Made by a program: the position numbers and the translations under genes
NCBI GenBank assembly: GCA_900208305.1
Contig: OAPG01000017.1
Span: 372,001 to 436,000 of the forward strand
Length of the DNA: 64,000 nucleotides
Direction: 5' to 3'
Origin: Melanopsichium pennsylvanicum
Lineage: Eukaryota; Basidiomycota; Ustilaginomycetes; Ustilaginales
Notes under the pieces: generated by a model
The model's input: only the letters and a program-made list of their open reading frames with translations
The model's database searches: none
Told to the model about the DNA's origin: nothing
Shown: in pieces, positions 32,902 to 42,920 of the stretch
Numbering within the stretch: the first letter of the stretch is position 1
Layout of the letters: the number at the start of each line of letters is the position of its first letter

Positions 32902-35110
32902 CTAGATAGGCGGGAAGTCCTTCTCTGGATCCAGGTCAAAGTAAGGATGTTTCAACGCATCCTGAACCTTGATCCTCCTGCCGGCATCAAACTCGAGCAG
33001 CTGCCTAAGCAGATGCAAAAATCTAGAGTTGTGTTTGGCGTATTGTGCCTGAGCGACCGAGGTACCAGTCCCATTGATGAGATCTTGCAGCTTCTTCATC
33101 TGTCGCACGTACCTTCTACTGTCTTTGCTGGTCTCTGGTACTGGATACTTCAAGGCTCCGTGTTTGAAATACTCTGGCTTGTACGTTTCCGCCTTTCTCC
33201 TGTAATCGTCCGGCATCTTGCCAAGAACCGCTTCCATCATCGCCAAATGCTCGAGGTTGTCGTGGGTCTGGAAGAGAGCGTCTCCTGTGAAAAATTCTAC
33301 CAAGATGCAGCCGATGGACCACACGTCACATGGGAAGCTCCACCCCATGGACAGGATGATCTCGGGCGCTCGGTAGTGGCGTGTCGAGACTACAGACGAG
33401 TGAAACTCGTCATTGAAAATCGCACTTCCAAAGTCGATGAGACGGATTTCGGTGTTGTGCAGTACGTGTTTCCTCTTTGCATTTTGCCTCCTCGACGTGG
33501 CCACAATGCTGTGCTCGCTACTGACGAGGAGAATGTTTTCGGGCTTGAGATCCGTGTGCACCAAGTTGAGCCGATGGAGGAAAGCGACACTTTGCATGAG
33601 CTGCTTGGCAAATTTCCAAATGTGCAATGGAGGGAAGGGCTGGAATTTGTTCTCCTTCAAGAAATCAAAGACACTTTTGCCCAGCAGCTCCGAAACGATG
33701 CAAACGTGGTTCTTGAAGTTGAATGTCTCGAGGAGGTGGATGCACTTGTTCTCGTTGCCGGGATCGTTTTCCCTGAGCGTCCGAAGCACTCGGATTTCGA
33801 TCTGAGATGCATCACGATACTTTGGGACAGCACGGATGATCTTGATCGCAACGTACTTGCGAAGCTTTTTGTCGTAGCATTCAACAACCTTGCCAAACGT
33901 GCCTTGGCCAAGGAGACGAAGGATCTTGTACCGGGAAGTGACGTAGTCACCTTGGTTCACGATAAAGTGGCCCTGATCGTCGTCAACGGGGCCAGTGTTG
34001 GCGGCTGTCGCGGCGATGTAGGATGCTGAACTGGCAAAGGATTCGCGAGTGGAGGCAGTACCCTCATAACCATGTTGATGCGCTTGTGCGAAGGCTGCGT
34101 TGGCTGCAGCTGGGTCGTAGCGCGTAGCATAGTCCAACGCTCCGGAACCCGCCGGATACCCGCCTCGGTAGTTGGGAGCCACTCTCGCTTGAGCCAATTC
34201 GGGTGCATGCCGTTTGGCCGGAACTGACCCTGCTGCGCCCGATGCTGCTAGATGTGCTGCTATTGCGGCGTCGTTTGGAACAAATGTACCGCCAGCAACC
34301 AAGACGTCCTCTGGCTTGACGGGGTGGCTTCGTTTGCGCCGTTTATGGAGAGGAACTTCGGCTTGCATCGCGTGCACACCTGCATGCGGTGCGGGCGCTA
34401 TCAGGTCAGCATCATGTGGAAGCATGTTGATATGTGGCCCGGCGAGACCTGAATGCGCGCCATTATCTTGCGCTTTGCGTTTGCCCTTTGGGAGATGAGC
34501 AGCTGGGTCGTAGCGTGGATCCACTGCTGATCCGGAAGCGTAACCGTGCAGTGTCGAGGTGTAAGGTGGGGCAGCGGCATGGCCGTTGACGTGTGCATAG
34601 TTGTTGACGAAACGCGGATCGCGGGCGGATTGGACACTGAGAGGATTGGAGGGCGGAGGACTGTCGTCATCGATGACAAACACCTCCTGAACCTGTATGT
34701 AATAGTTTATCGAGAGTGAGTCGCAGTGCGTGCGTTGCAAAGCGGAGCGAAGAGGAAGCAAAATATGGGAGCAATAGGTGTGAGTGATGATGGGCAGGGC
34801 TGCATTGTACCAAGGTGGTTTTGCACGAGCTTACCTTGCCTCCGATGACTTCGTTAACACTCTGAAAGCCCGAAGCGGGCTTGATGGGTCTGGAGCCACT
34901 TGCAGCCGACATGTTAGATGCGGAAGGGAATGCTCCGTTTGTATTATAGGAATATTGTTGCTGTTGATGATTTGCAGGGGGTATCGGATGCTGATGAGCT
35001 AGCATGCTTGGATTGTTCGGGTCGACGCCTTGGAGAGGCAAAGGAGCGAAGCCGATAAGCTCGTCGGGTATTGTCCTCTGCTTCTTGGCCCGTGGCACGA
35101 CAGTTGCCAT
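32902..35110 (-). CDS. LAMMER (CLK-type) dual-specificity protein kinase
   Basis: Two exons, 35110-34835 and 34692-32902, give 688 residues; the 142-bp intron has a GTAAG donor and CAG acceptor in phase 0. The N-terminal 340 residues are disordered, with basic stretches (HKRRKRSH). The kinase domain starts at about residue 347. It shows the glycine loop GQGTFG (354-359), catalytic Lys in VAIK (376), the HTDLKPEN catalytic loop (471-478, with HTD replacing HRD as in this family), DFG (512-514) and the defining motif EHLAMME (573-579). Relatives are yeast Kns1, fission yeast Lkh1 and animal CLKs, which phosphorylate SR-type splicing factors and transcriptional repressors. The 5' region is unusually long (over 2 kb to UBC9). 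Confidence 0.93.
34693..34834 (-). other. LAMMER kinase intron
   Basis: 142 bp; GTAAG donor after codons for EVIGGK, acceptor ACATACAG before VQEVFVIDDD; phase 0. Confidence 0.85.
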
Positions 35111-37536
35111 GGATCGTGAGGGAAGAGTTGCGGCGAGGTTCCGCTAAAGGTTGCAAATGAGGAAGAGAGGGTGCTGTGTCGGTGCGTAATGTGCACTACT
35201 GTAGTTGTTGGCGGTAGCGTGGGTCACTGCTGTGAGATGTGATAGGTACGAAGAATGGAGGTGGGTGGACCGCAGCGTTCCGTAAAAGACGGCAATCTAC
35301 AGGTTTGAAAAGTGAGAAACCGCAGTTATCGACCGGGATAGTGAGACAGAAGATGACAGCGAATGAAAGATGGTAAAGTACGAAGAGAATGATCTCGAAA
35401 ACGATATAGCTGGAGCGTGCGGAGATACGCGTGTGATTCGTTACAGGGATCGATTGTACTGGTTCCGCGTTGATGATGGAGACAACTGAGCACGTGATAT
35501 GCGAGTAGATGATGTTGTACTCGTACGATGGTGATAGTGAAAGTGTAATGATGAATAGGATCAAGGAGACGGTAGAGAAGGTATGTTTGGTATGCGATGA
35601 GAAGGGGGAGAATTGGATGCGGCTGCAGCCAGCAAAAGCAGGAAGTCCAAAATTTCGAGGTTGCAGAGCGCAGTGACACGCGTAAGGGTTGCCGAAAGAG
35701 TGGAGTAATTGGGTGCTTTTGGCTTGTAGAGGGGGGTCCCAGCGAGATTAGGCCGTCAAATTCTATAGTCAGTGATGGCCTTGAACCGCCTAGGATCTTG
35801 ATTTTGCTAGAAAGCTGCTCAGCCCTGAATGGCAGAGAAGATAGAGGCGTGCGCCTGTTGATGTTTTTCAACAGGAAACGGAAAGCGCCCGTCTCATAAG
35901 GCGGCTCTAACGGCGAAGACAAAGAGATGAATGGATGGCTGCAACGACAAATAGCAGCAGCTGGAATATGCAACAGCGGACTGGGTCAAGATCCATTTCA
36001 ATCGATTTTTGCTTCACACGCTCAGTCTCTCATGGCGGCGAACAAGGGAGGAAGTCTTTAAGTCAGAGACATGGCGGCGATTAGAGGCTAAGAGAGCAGC
36101 TGGGTTGACCAAATCAAGCAGCCATGGTATTGAGCTGTGGCGGCGAGGCTCACCAAACAAGCACGACTCAGAACTGACCTTGTAAGCGCAGCCAGATTAG
36201 TATTTACAACTTTGTCTCGACGCGTTTACGACAGTTTCTTGGCTTCTCACTTGTCCGGATTTTGCTGATGCTTGGCCACACCGCAAAGAGTAGAGAGCGA
36301 GATGCTGTCCAAAAAATAATTGGTGTATGTAAGTAAGTCGGCTTTCAATCTTTCAACAAAACTTAAGCACAGGAACTCGAAACTGCGGTTCGATTGCGTC
36401 GTGTTGGGCTAGAACGTGCTTCGCTGAATTAAAATGTGATTGTATTCACAATTTCTTTTCACATTTTGTATTCACACAAGCCTCTCCAATCTAAGTGTGG
36501 ACGGTTTCCGCGCTCCGTCTCTGAAATCACGAGCTTCGTCTCTCGAGCCACAAATCCCTCTCTTATTCGTCGGAGCCTTGGTTGCTTGAACCCAATGGGG
36601 CTACGTCCTTCACCTTCGAACGAGCACCAAGCCAATGGTAACGAGTACAGCCTACTTGCACTCTAACCTGAAATGGGCTATAAAACAGAGTCCAGCCTGG
36701 ACACGCTGAGCTTAGCCTCCATTTATGTGACAAAAGCACTGAACCCATTCGAGCCCAACTGCTTTCCCCGAAGCGTTGTCAACTTGCATCCGCTCCGAGC
36801 CCTCTTTTTTTCCCGGCAGCTAGCTGCACGCAAGGCGCAGTTCTATTCTATGCGTCGAGGAGCACTGGGATATTTCGTAACCCGGAGGAGAAGGTAACGA
36901 TGATGATAGTCGAACTAAGTAAATGTTAAGCCCCCAATAGTAGTTCAATCTGTCTTCGTCTTGTAAATTGGTCACGTGTGATTAATTCTTCGCACACGAT
37001 GTTAGTTGCGGACGACTTAGGGCTTTTCGCCAGAGACTGAGCGTGTGTATGTTGGTTGCTTTTTCCACATTTCGGCTTGTTTCCACGACCTTTGGACTTG
37101 GTTGCATCCTTTGCTCGATACCGTGCCTGTCTCCACGACCCCACCATCACCTTCCATTTCGATTTTTGATACCCCTCATCCGTACAAGGCATCTTAGAAC
37201 GCATTCTCTCGAGCTTTGCAATCTTGCTCAGCCCTCAGGACTCGGTGACCGTTGTGCAACTCTCTTCGAACATTGGCCTCCACTTGCTCCGCAGTGCATT
37301 GTCCGCATTCATTTGCATCATCCCGCACGTCGTACCGGATCGAAACAATCTCAAAACATTCGTCTCAAAACATTCGTCTCAAAACATTCGTCTCAAAACA
37401 TTCGTCTCAAAACATTCGTCTCTACGCATAGGGAGCTCGAGCTGATCTTTAGGTGCATCACAGCTGAGCATCGGCTGTTCATCGGCACTATCGTCGGCAC
37501 CTTTGTGACGGCTGTATAAGCGAATCTATCACCATC
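35111..37536. other. Large divergent intergenic region LAMMER kinase / UBC9
   Basis: 2.4 kb, the longest gap in the window, between divergent start codons. Open frames inside (the longest at 35326-35973, minus) have low-complexity, family-free translations and are not accepted as genes. Notable: three TGGCGGCGA words at 36033-36041, 36072-36080 and 36138-36146, and a 14-bp tandem repeat at 37349-37418. Long regulatory regions or an untranslated leader are likely. Confidence 0.55.
37349..37418 (+). repeat. 14-bp tandem repeat, five perfect copies
   Basis: Unit TCTCAAAACATTCG repeated five times without change, ending 118 bp upstream of the UBC9 start codon. There are no spacers, so it is not a CRISPR. 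Confidence 0.95.
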
Positions 37537-38245
37537 ATGGCGGGCATCTGCAGAAATCGCCTAGCGGAAGAGCGCAAACAGTGGCGCAAAGATCATCCAT
37601 TTGTGGGTCTTGCACTTTTATAACCTAAACACAAATGCTACAAAACACTTGCTAAATTCTTCTTTTCTCGTCGCCATCACCAATGCTGGATGTTGGATCG
37701 ACAGGGCTTCTACGCACGACCAGCAAAAGCAGCAGACGGGTCGCTTGATCTCATGAATTGGGAGGTCGGCATCCCAGGCAAGTCCAACGTAAGTCCATCC
37801 CCACTGCTTCATATGGGCGTCTGCAACCAAGCTTCCGCTCAATCTCATACTCACCTTGCCACCTTTCCTCTCTCGATCTCTTTTCCCCCCAATTCATTCT
37901 CGTATACCTTGTCAGACACCGTGGGAAGGCGGCCTCTACAAGCTGCGAATGAGTTTCCCCGATGAATATCCAAGCAAACCACCAAAGTGCAAGTTCACGC
38001 CACCCCTCTTTCACCCCAACGTATTCCCGTCTGGCACCGTTTGCCTGAGCATTCTCGACGAAGACAAGGGTTGGAAGCCAGCCATCACCATCAAGCAGAT
38101 TCTTTTGGGCATCCAAGACTTGCTCAACGACCCCAACCCGCACGATCCAGCACAGAGCGAGGCTTTCACCATGTTTCAAAAGGACGCCACAGCTTACGAA
38201 CGGAGGGTTCGACAGCAGGCAAGGGAGATGGCTACTGCAACCTAG
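37537..38245 (+). CDS. UBC9: SUMO-conjugating enzyme UBC9
   Basis: E2 enzyme that transfers SUMO to target lysines in nucleus and cytoplasm. Three exons: 37537-37602, 37705-37788 and 37916-38245, giving 159 residues, the normal family size. Intron 1 (102 bp) has an unusual donor GTGGGT and acceptor ACAG; intron 2 (127 bp) has GTAAGT and GTCAG. Both are phase 0. The splice restores the conserved DHPFGFYARP and [16 protein letters not shown] junctions. The catalytic Cys is Cys93 in [10 protein letters not shown], exactly the position in human UBC9; the preceding HPN and the following [10 protein letters not shown] are typical UBC9 features. Confidence 0.95.
37603..37704 (+). other. UBC9: UBC9 intron 1 with GTGGGT donor
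   Basis: The protein alignment forces the junction after the Phe codon of DHPF; the donor reads GTGGGT, a weaker form than the GTAAG of other introns here. Confidence 0.85.
37789..37915 (+). other. UBC9: UBC9 intron 2
   Basis: 127 bp; donor GTAAGT after codons GKSN, acceptor GTCAG before TPWEGG; phase 0; pyrimidine-rich 3' half. Confidence 0.9.
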
Positions 38246-38613
38246 AGACACACGGTCGCGACAGAAGCATGTTGAGAAAAAGATACACTACGGAGTGGTT
38301 GAAGACGCATTCAACACAGCCTTGACCAATGTCGTTGGTGCTTCTTTTGCTCCAAATTCTCGACTGTGAAGAATGGTGCAAGCAATAAAGAGCGACGGTC
38401 AAGTGGAAATGCGGGGATGCAACGCTCTGTGTTTTGGGTTGCACTCGTGAGTCTGACATGCGACGGAAACGGAAGCAGAAGTCTTTGCTTCCGACAGCGC
38501 GAGTGTACTTAGAGTGTGATTAGGCGACTGAATTGGATAGCATTGGGAGGAAACCTTTTCTTTTTACAATGAGTTTGAAAGTAGATCTGAGGCAAGCTTG
38601 AAATAAGTGCAAT
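38246..38613. other. Convergent intergenic region UBC9 / rhodanese
   Basis: 368 bp of shared 3' UTR. Nothing else seen. Confidence 0.6.
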
Positions 38614-39192
38614 TTAATCGTCATCCTCTTTGATCTTGTTAGCCTGGCCACTTGCTTCTTGCTGTTGAACCCAATCCAACCAACTTCCTTGGTAATTTCT
38701 TATGTTGCACCAACCGTTTTTGTTAGCAAATTCGAGCGCTTGTTGGGACCTTTTACCGCTCCTACAGTAAAAGATGATTTTGTCATGGTATTTGGGTCTG
38801 TTGAAAGCGAAATCACGAATGAAATCTGCACCTGAACCAGTGAAAGCTTTTTGAAATTGAGACAAGGGGACGTTGACAGCGCTTGGGATGATACCTTGTG
38901 CAACTTCGTTGGGTTCACGAACGTCGATGATGGTGATCTCACCCGTGGGCGATTCGGTTAGAGGTTTCAGTTCAGAATATTTGATTGTGCCTTTGTTCTG
39001 CCAAGTGGTATCTTTTGAAAGTGAGATCGATGTTTGAGAGAAAAGACGTAAGGTGGGTCGAGTGACGGTGGAGGCACTTGCAATGCGAGGAAGAATTACG
39101 CGGATTGCGGTGAAGGATTCTACTCGAGAAACGCCGGTGGTGACAAGACCCAGTGGGCGAGCTGTACGTGCAAGAGATCTTGCAACCAACAT
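38614..39192 (-). CDS. Mitochondrial rhodanese-domain sulfurtransferase
   Basis: 192 residues from ATG 39192; the frame opens at a TTG two codons upstream. The first 60 residues are rich in Arg, Ser and Thr and lack acidic residues until Glu27, a typical mitochondrial presequence. The single rhodanese domain runs from about residue 70 to 178, with IIDVREPNEV near its start and the active-site loop YCRSGKRS, where the Cys carries the persulfide. Yeast relatives are the mitochondrial Rdl1/Rdl2 proteins, which have thiosulfate sulfurtransferase activity. The C-terminus is acidic (KEDDD). Confidence 0.88.
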   Translation of the reverse strand: MLVARSLARTARPLGLVTTGVSRVESFTAIRVILPRIASASTVTRPTLRLFSQTSISLSKDTTWQNKGTIKYSELKPLTESPTGEITIIDVREPNEVAQGIIPSAVNVPLSQFQKAFTGSGADFIRDFAFNRPKYHDKIIFYCRSGKRSQQALEFANKNGWCNIRNYQGSWLDWVQQQEASGQANKIKEDDD

Positions 39193-39647
39193 TGTCAAAT
39201 ATGGTAACCTTGAAATTGAAGAAGAAGAAAAAAAGGACGTTGATGATGGACAAGTGACAAAAAGAAGGTGATGGTTTGAGATGCCTCAATGGTGGATAGG
39301 ACGCGGATCAAAAGACTTGGCCGGTGCGCACACAGAAGAGTAGGGAAGCACAGATTTCAACCACGCTGTGTAAAAACCGACTGGCGTGATTGTGCCCGTT
39401 TTACACAACGTTTTTGTCCTCCACTCAACCACCCTTCTTCTTCCTACCACAAGACAGATAACACAGATCATGCTCTACTACAAATTCACTGGCTCGTTCA
39501 CACAAACCATGCACAATTTGTTCGCTCTCACAATCAATCGGAGATGTTATTGATTGAAAATTGATCACAGAATTGAAGCCGAAATGGCTCTCCACCTCCT
39601 ACTAAATTGGTGATTCTGACGGCCTGTTTGCTTGCTTGGTTGCTTGG
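39193..39647. other. Intergenic region upstream of the rhodanese gene
   Basis: 455 bp with the rhodanese promoter and the 3' UTR of the CCDC124-like gene. No gene seen. Confidence 0.6.
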
Positions 39648-40430
39648 TTAGTCGCGCAGCCTCTTCTCCGTCTGACTTCTCTTTGCCTCCAATGCTGCCA
39701 TCTTTTCCTCCTTACTCGCATCGTAAGCTAAACTGAGCTGGTTGAAAGGATTATCCGGATGCTTTTGGAACTGCTTGTAAAGCAAATCGTGGTATTGCTG
39801 CAATCTCAAACCTTTATGTTCCTGTTTGATGATGGGCAACTCTCTTTCCTTGTATGCCTCAAATGCGGCTTTGAATCTTCTCTCTGGATGTCTCTCGATA
39901 GCTGCTGCTGCGCTACCTTGACCTGCCTTGTCTGTGCGCTCGTTAACTAAGCTCATCGCATCCAGTGCATCGTCAAGATTGGAAGCAGAGAACGAAGTGA
40001 TGGCTTGATCGATTCCAGTGGCACCGCCGGATTTGAGTGCAGATTTTTTGGGAGCACCTTTACCCTTGTTGGCTGACTTGACAGGTGCAGAGGGGAGAGA
40101 CGCTTCATCTTCGTCTTGGAGGCGTTTCTTTTCTTCGGCTTTGCGTGCCGCTTCAGCAGCTTTTTCGGCTTTCTTTTCAGCAGCACTCTTACCCTTTCCA
40201 CCAGTAGGATCATCCCATCGAGCAGCCTCTTCGGATTCAGCACGAGCAGCCGCTTCGACAGCTTTCTTATCCTCATTGGCCGCCTTCTTCGCCCTTCCAG
40301 ACTCCTTTTTCGCATTACCTCCTGCGTTTTTTTTTTATAGAAAGCAGAGAGAGGATCAAGTCAGACACAACATGGATAAGAAAATGTCAGGATTGAGGTG
40401 AAATTGTAAGTGCATACCTTTGGCTGGCAT
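39648..40430 (-). CDS. CCDC124/LSO2-type ribosome-associated protein
   Basis: Two exons, 40430-40418 (13 nt) and 40321-39648, give 228 residues. The 96-bp intron has a GTATGC donor and CGCAG acceptor in phase 1; splicing gives MPAKGGNAKKESGRAKKAAN, the normal basic start of the family. The N-terminal half is a Lys/Glu/Ala coiled coil. The C-terminal half has the conserved IDQAITSFS, ERHPERRFKAAFEAY and HPDNPFNQ segments. Yeast Lso2 and human CCDC124 bind idle ribosomes and help them restart after starvation; the role here is inferred. The extreme N-terminus is the part that enters the ribosomal mRNA channel in relatives, so the short first exon matters. Confidence 0.85.
40322..40417 (-). other. 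CCDC124-like gene intron
   Basis: 96 bp after a 13-nt first coding exon; the acceptor is preceded by a short A-rich run on the coding strand instead of a pyrimidine tract. Confidence 0.75.
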
Positions 40431-40512
40431 GATTGCAAAGTGACTGGCCGAGATACGATGCCAAGGTGTGGTAGCAGGTAAGTGCAATGTAGATGTGGTC
40501 AGGTCGATCTCA

Positions 40513-40543
<31 letters not shown>

Positions 40544-40840
40544 ACAGAAAGAAAACAAAAAACGAGTGCGTGAGTCTGCTGTTGGGAATTTTAAGCTCTC
40601 AATTCGAATGACAGCCAAACCTCCACCTGTGTTGATGCTCGGCTTTATTCGGCAGTCTCATTCCTTGTTTCTGATGCCCATGCCGTCCTTCTCGCACGCT
40701 TTGCAGGACGGTACATGCCCAACCACACGCACTCATGAGTTGAATTCATTCGATCACTCGACGACGAATCGCAAACCAATCTAATGCAGCTGCGCTCTCC
40801 AAGCGCATATGACACTGTGGAGCAAACTGGTAAATGAGAT
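40431..40840. other. Intergenic region CCDC124-like / NAD kinase
   Basis: 410 bp; contains a (CAAAA)n array at about 40511-40562, 80 bp upstream of the CCDC124-like start. No gene. Confidence 0.6.
40511..40562. repeat. (CAAAA)n low-complexity repeat
   Basis: About nine imperfect units of CAAAA/CAAAAA, giving a T-rich tract on the coding strand of the downstream gene. Confidence 0.9.
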
Positions 40841-42440
40841 CTAATCTTCCTCTTCTTCAAACCCGCCTTGGCCTCCTAGAGTACCTCTGCCACCGAAACT
40901 CGCGTTGAATTTTAACAAAGTATTGATATCCCTTACCCAATCATCCTCTCCTCTCTCCGAGTACTTTTCACCCAATCCAACCTCGCTAGTCAAACTCGGC
41001 GGAGGAGGTCGATCCTCTGACCATTTCCTACTAACGCAGGGGATGGGGAAAGGTGACATGGACACTTGAAGATATTCGCCCGGTTGGAGGAGTTTCGAGA
41101 TGCGACCGTCTACCGTGAGCTCTGCGGGTGAGCGCGAGTCGTCTGAAATTTTAAGTTGAATGACCGAGTCGCTGGGGAGTAGGACGGTGCGAAAGCTGAG
41201 CGATCGTGGACAGATTGGCGTGAGGACCAAAGTTTGCACTGAAGGATGTACAATAGGGCCTCCTGCGCTGAGCGAGTATGCGGTGCTTCCGGTTGGTGTG
41301 GCGATGATCAGTCCATCCGACTAATTCGCGAGGTAAACATCAAAGAAAGCATCAAAGTCGTGGCTAGCATTAGTTTCAAGTACATACTTGGCAAGCGCGA
41401 GTCTAACCAGAAGGATGAGCAGAACTTACGATAGCTTGCGTCAAATGCTGCCCGTCAACAAAAGCATCGATTTTTGTCATGTGAGGTTCCCTGCCCCTAT
41501 GCAATGTGACCTCGTTCATCAAATGCACATCCCAACATCCTCCGCCTTCTCTTCTGTCCTCGATCTGACAAAATGTCTGCCCGTCTTTCCTGTGACTCGT
41601 CTGCCTCAATCGCATCCTCAATAACAAACTTATGTTGCCCTCCAACATATCTTTCACCGCCTCTTTGTACCCACTGATATCGTAGGGTAGAAGAAATCCC
41701 AACGTTCCCATACTGAAACTCAAGACTGGTGGCACCGCATCTCTATCGAACAGACTCGACACGTGGAGGATCGATCCATCTCCGCCGAGGGTTATTACAA
41801 AGTCGGTCTTCTGTGCTAAAAGCTCCTTCTCATTAGAGCTAGCAGATATGAGTTCGGGATAGGTAGATGCGAGGTTTCCATCGTTGGAATCGATAACCTG
41901 AGATTCGAGGACGATGTTGAGAGCCGGGTAGGCTGAGCGCATGTGACGGATGATGCGGGACATGGCTTTGGTTGCTCGAATATCGCGTGCCTTCTTCACA
42001 ATAAGCACATTAGAAGGAGTTGAGCACCAGGAAAAGGTGTGAGTGCCGGCATAACTGGATCCAACACGCGTGGTAATCTTGTTGCCCCGGCGCGGTAGAA
42101 TGACCTTTGAGAGTCGGCCAGCAGGGCCTACGGTTACATCGACTTTGTCTGGCAGATCTCGTAGCGTGGGTCGAGACTGTTCAGGCTGCTTTCCGGCAGC
42201 TCGAACGGACAGACCCGTGGAAAAGGGCCTTATTGAGGAGGCTGTAGCTGCTGATAAAGAGCGTTGCGGGAGCGACAAGTGGAAGCGTGCTGCAGTCGAA
42301 AGCTGCCTTGTGCTGCTCGAAACGAACGTGCATGCAAGACCGGGGCGATTTGAACCAGCGAATCCATGCTCAGCAGCAGCAGCAGCAGCAGCAGCAGCAA
42401 AAGATCTGCCGAAAAGCCTGCGCGGCAGAGCAGTTGCCAT
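40841..42440 (-). CDS. NAD kinase, mitochondrial type (POS5-like)
   Basis: Phosphorylates NAD(H) to NADP(H). Two exons, 42440-41430 and 41320-40841, give 496 residues; the 109-bp intron has a GTAAGT donor and TTAG acceptor in phase 0. ATG 42440 begins [14 protein letters not shown], a strong mitochondrial presequence that includes an Ala run encoded by a GCA/CAG repeat. An upstream in-frame ATG (42620) exists but lacks such features. The catalytic GGDG lies at residues 219-222 ([11 protein letters not shown]), and the second exon supplies [20 protein letters not shown], the NAD-binding signature. The mitochondrial presequence suggests the POS5 role of supplying matrix NADPH. The tail after about 450 is family-poor and acidic. 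Confidence 0.9.
41321..41429 (-). other. NAD kinase intron
   Basis: 109 bp, donor GTAAGT after codons LTQAI, acceptor AATTAG before SDGLII; phase 0. Confidence 0.85.
42371..42399 (-). repeat. CAG/GCT repeat encoding poly-Ala in the NAD kinase presequence
   Basis: Nearly ten trinucleotide units, read as Ala codons on the minus strand at about residues 15-23. Confidence 0.95.
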
Positions 42441-42920
42441 GGTTTCAGTAGGAGTGTCGATGATGATGAAGAGGAAAAGGTTGACCTCATACACAGATAT
42501 TGGGTCAAAGTGTCGTAGCTCGGCTGACTCCAATATTATGCATAACTCCACTCTCAGACGGGAAGGTTTAAGGTTTTTATAAATTGTTAGGCCTACATAA
42601 CATTCTCGCGGATATATCATTTTCTGGAATTTCAAATTGGTGAAGACGGGGCGAAATGCTTGAGACAGCTATTTCAGCGGGCATATTCATCATGAATGAT
42701 TTTGCTCTGCCGAGTTGACCGACATTTCCAAACTTGCAGTGCTTCTTCGGTGTGCCTGTGTGCCTGACAAGAAAAGATCGACTAAGACCCTTACCATCTC
42801 GTGGCAAAAAATAAAATAAATCTTCTCATCGCCTAACAAAAAATCATTCCTCATCTTTCGCATCCTCTCTACTACCACTTAATTTTTCTTCCTCCAGTGG
42901 CAACACAAGGCTAGTTGCGC
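42441..42920. promoter_or_regulatory. Divergent promoter region NAD kinase / MFS transporter
   Basis: 480 bp between divergent ATGs; both promoters are expected here. No clear TATA box. Confidence 0.45.

Noticed and set aside
32848..34029. 393-codon plus-strand open frame
   Set aside because: Antisense to the LAMMER kinase catalytic domain.
35326..35973. 215-codon minus-strand open frame in the long intergenic gap
   Set aside because: Translation is rich in His, Leu, Ser and Pro without domain, family pattern or good splice context; probably leader sequence.
36340..36430. tRNA-like B-box word (GGTTCGATTGC)
   Set aside because: No matching A box or cloverleaf stems could be built around it.
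37349..37418. Array of identical short repeats as a CRISPR
   Set aside because: Units are directly adjacent with no spacers, and the organism is a eukaryote.
37043..37519. 158-codon plus-strand open frame before UBC9
   Set aside because: It includes the 14-bp tandem repeat and shows no protein features.
37512..37520. TATA-like word just before the UBC9 ATG
   Set aside because: Too close (about 20 bp) to the start codon to serve as a TATA box for a translated leader.
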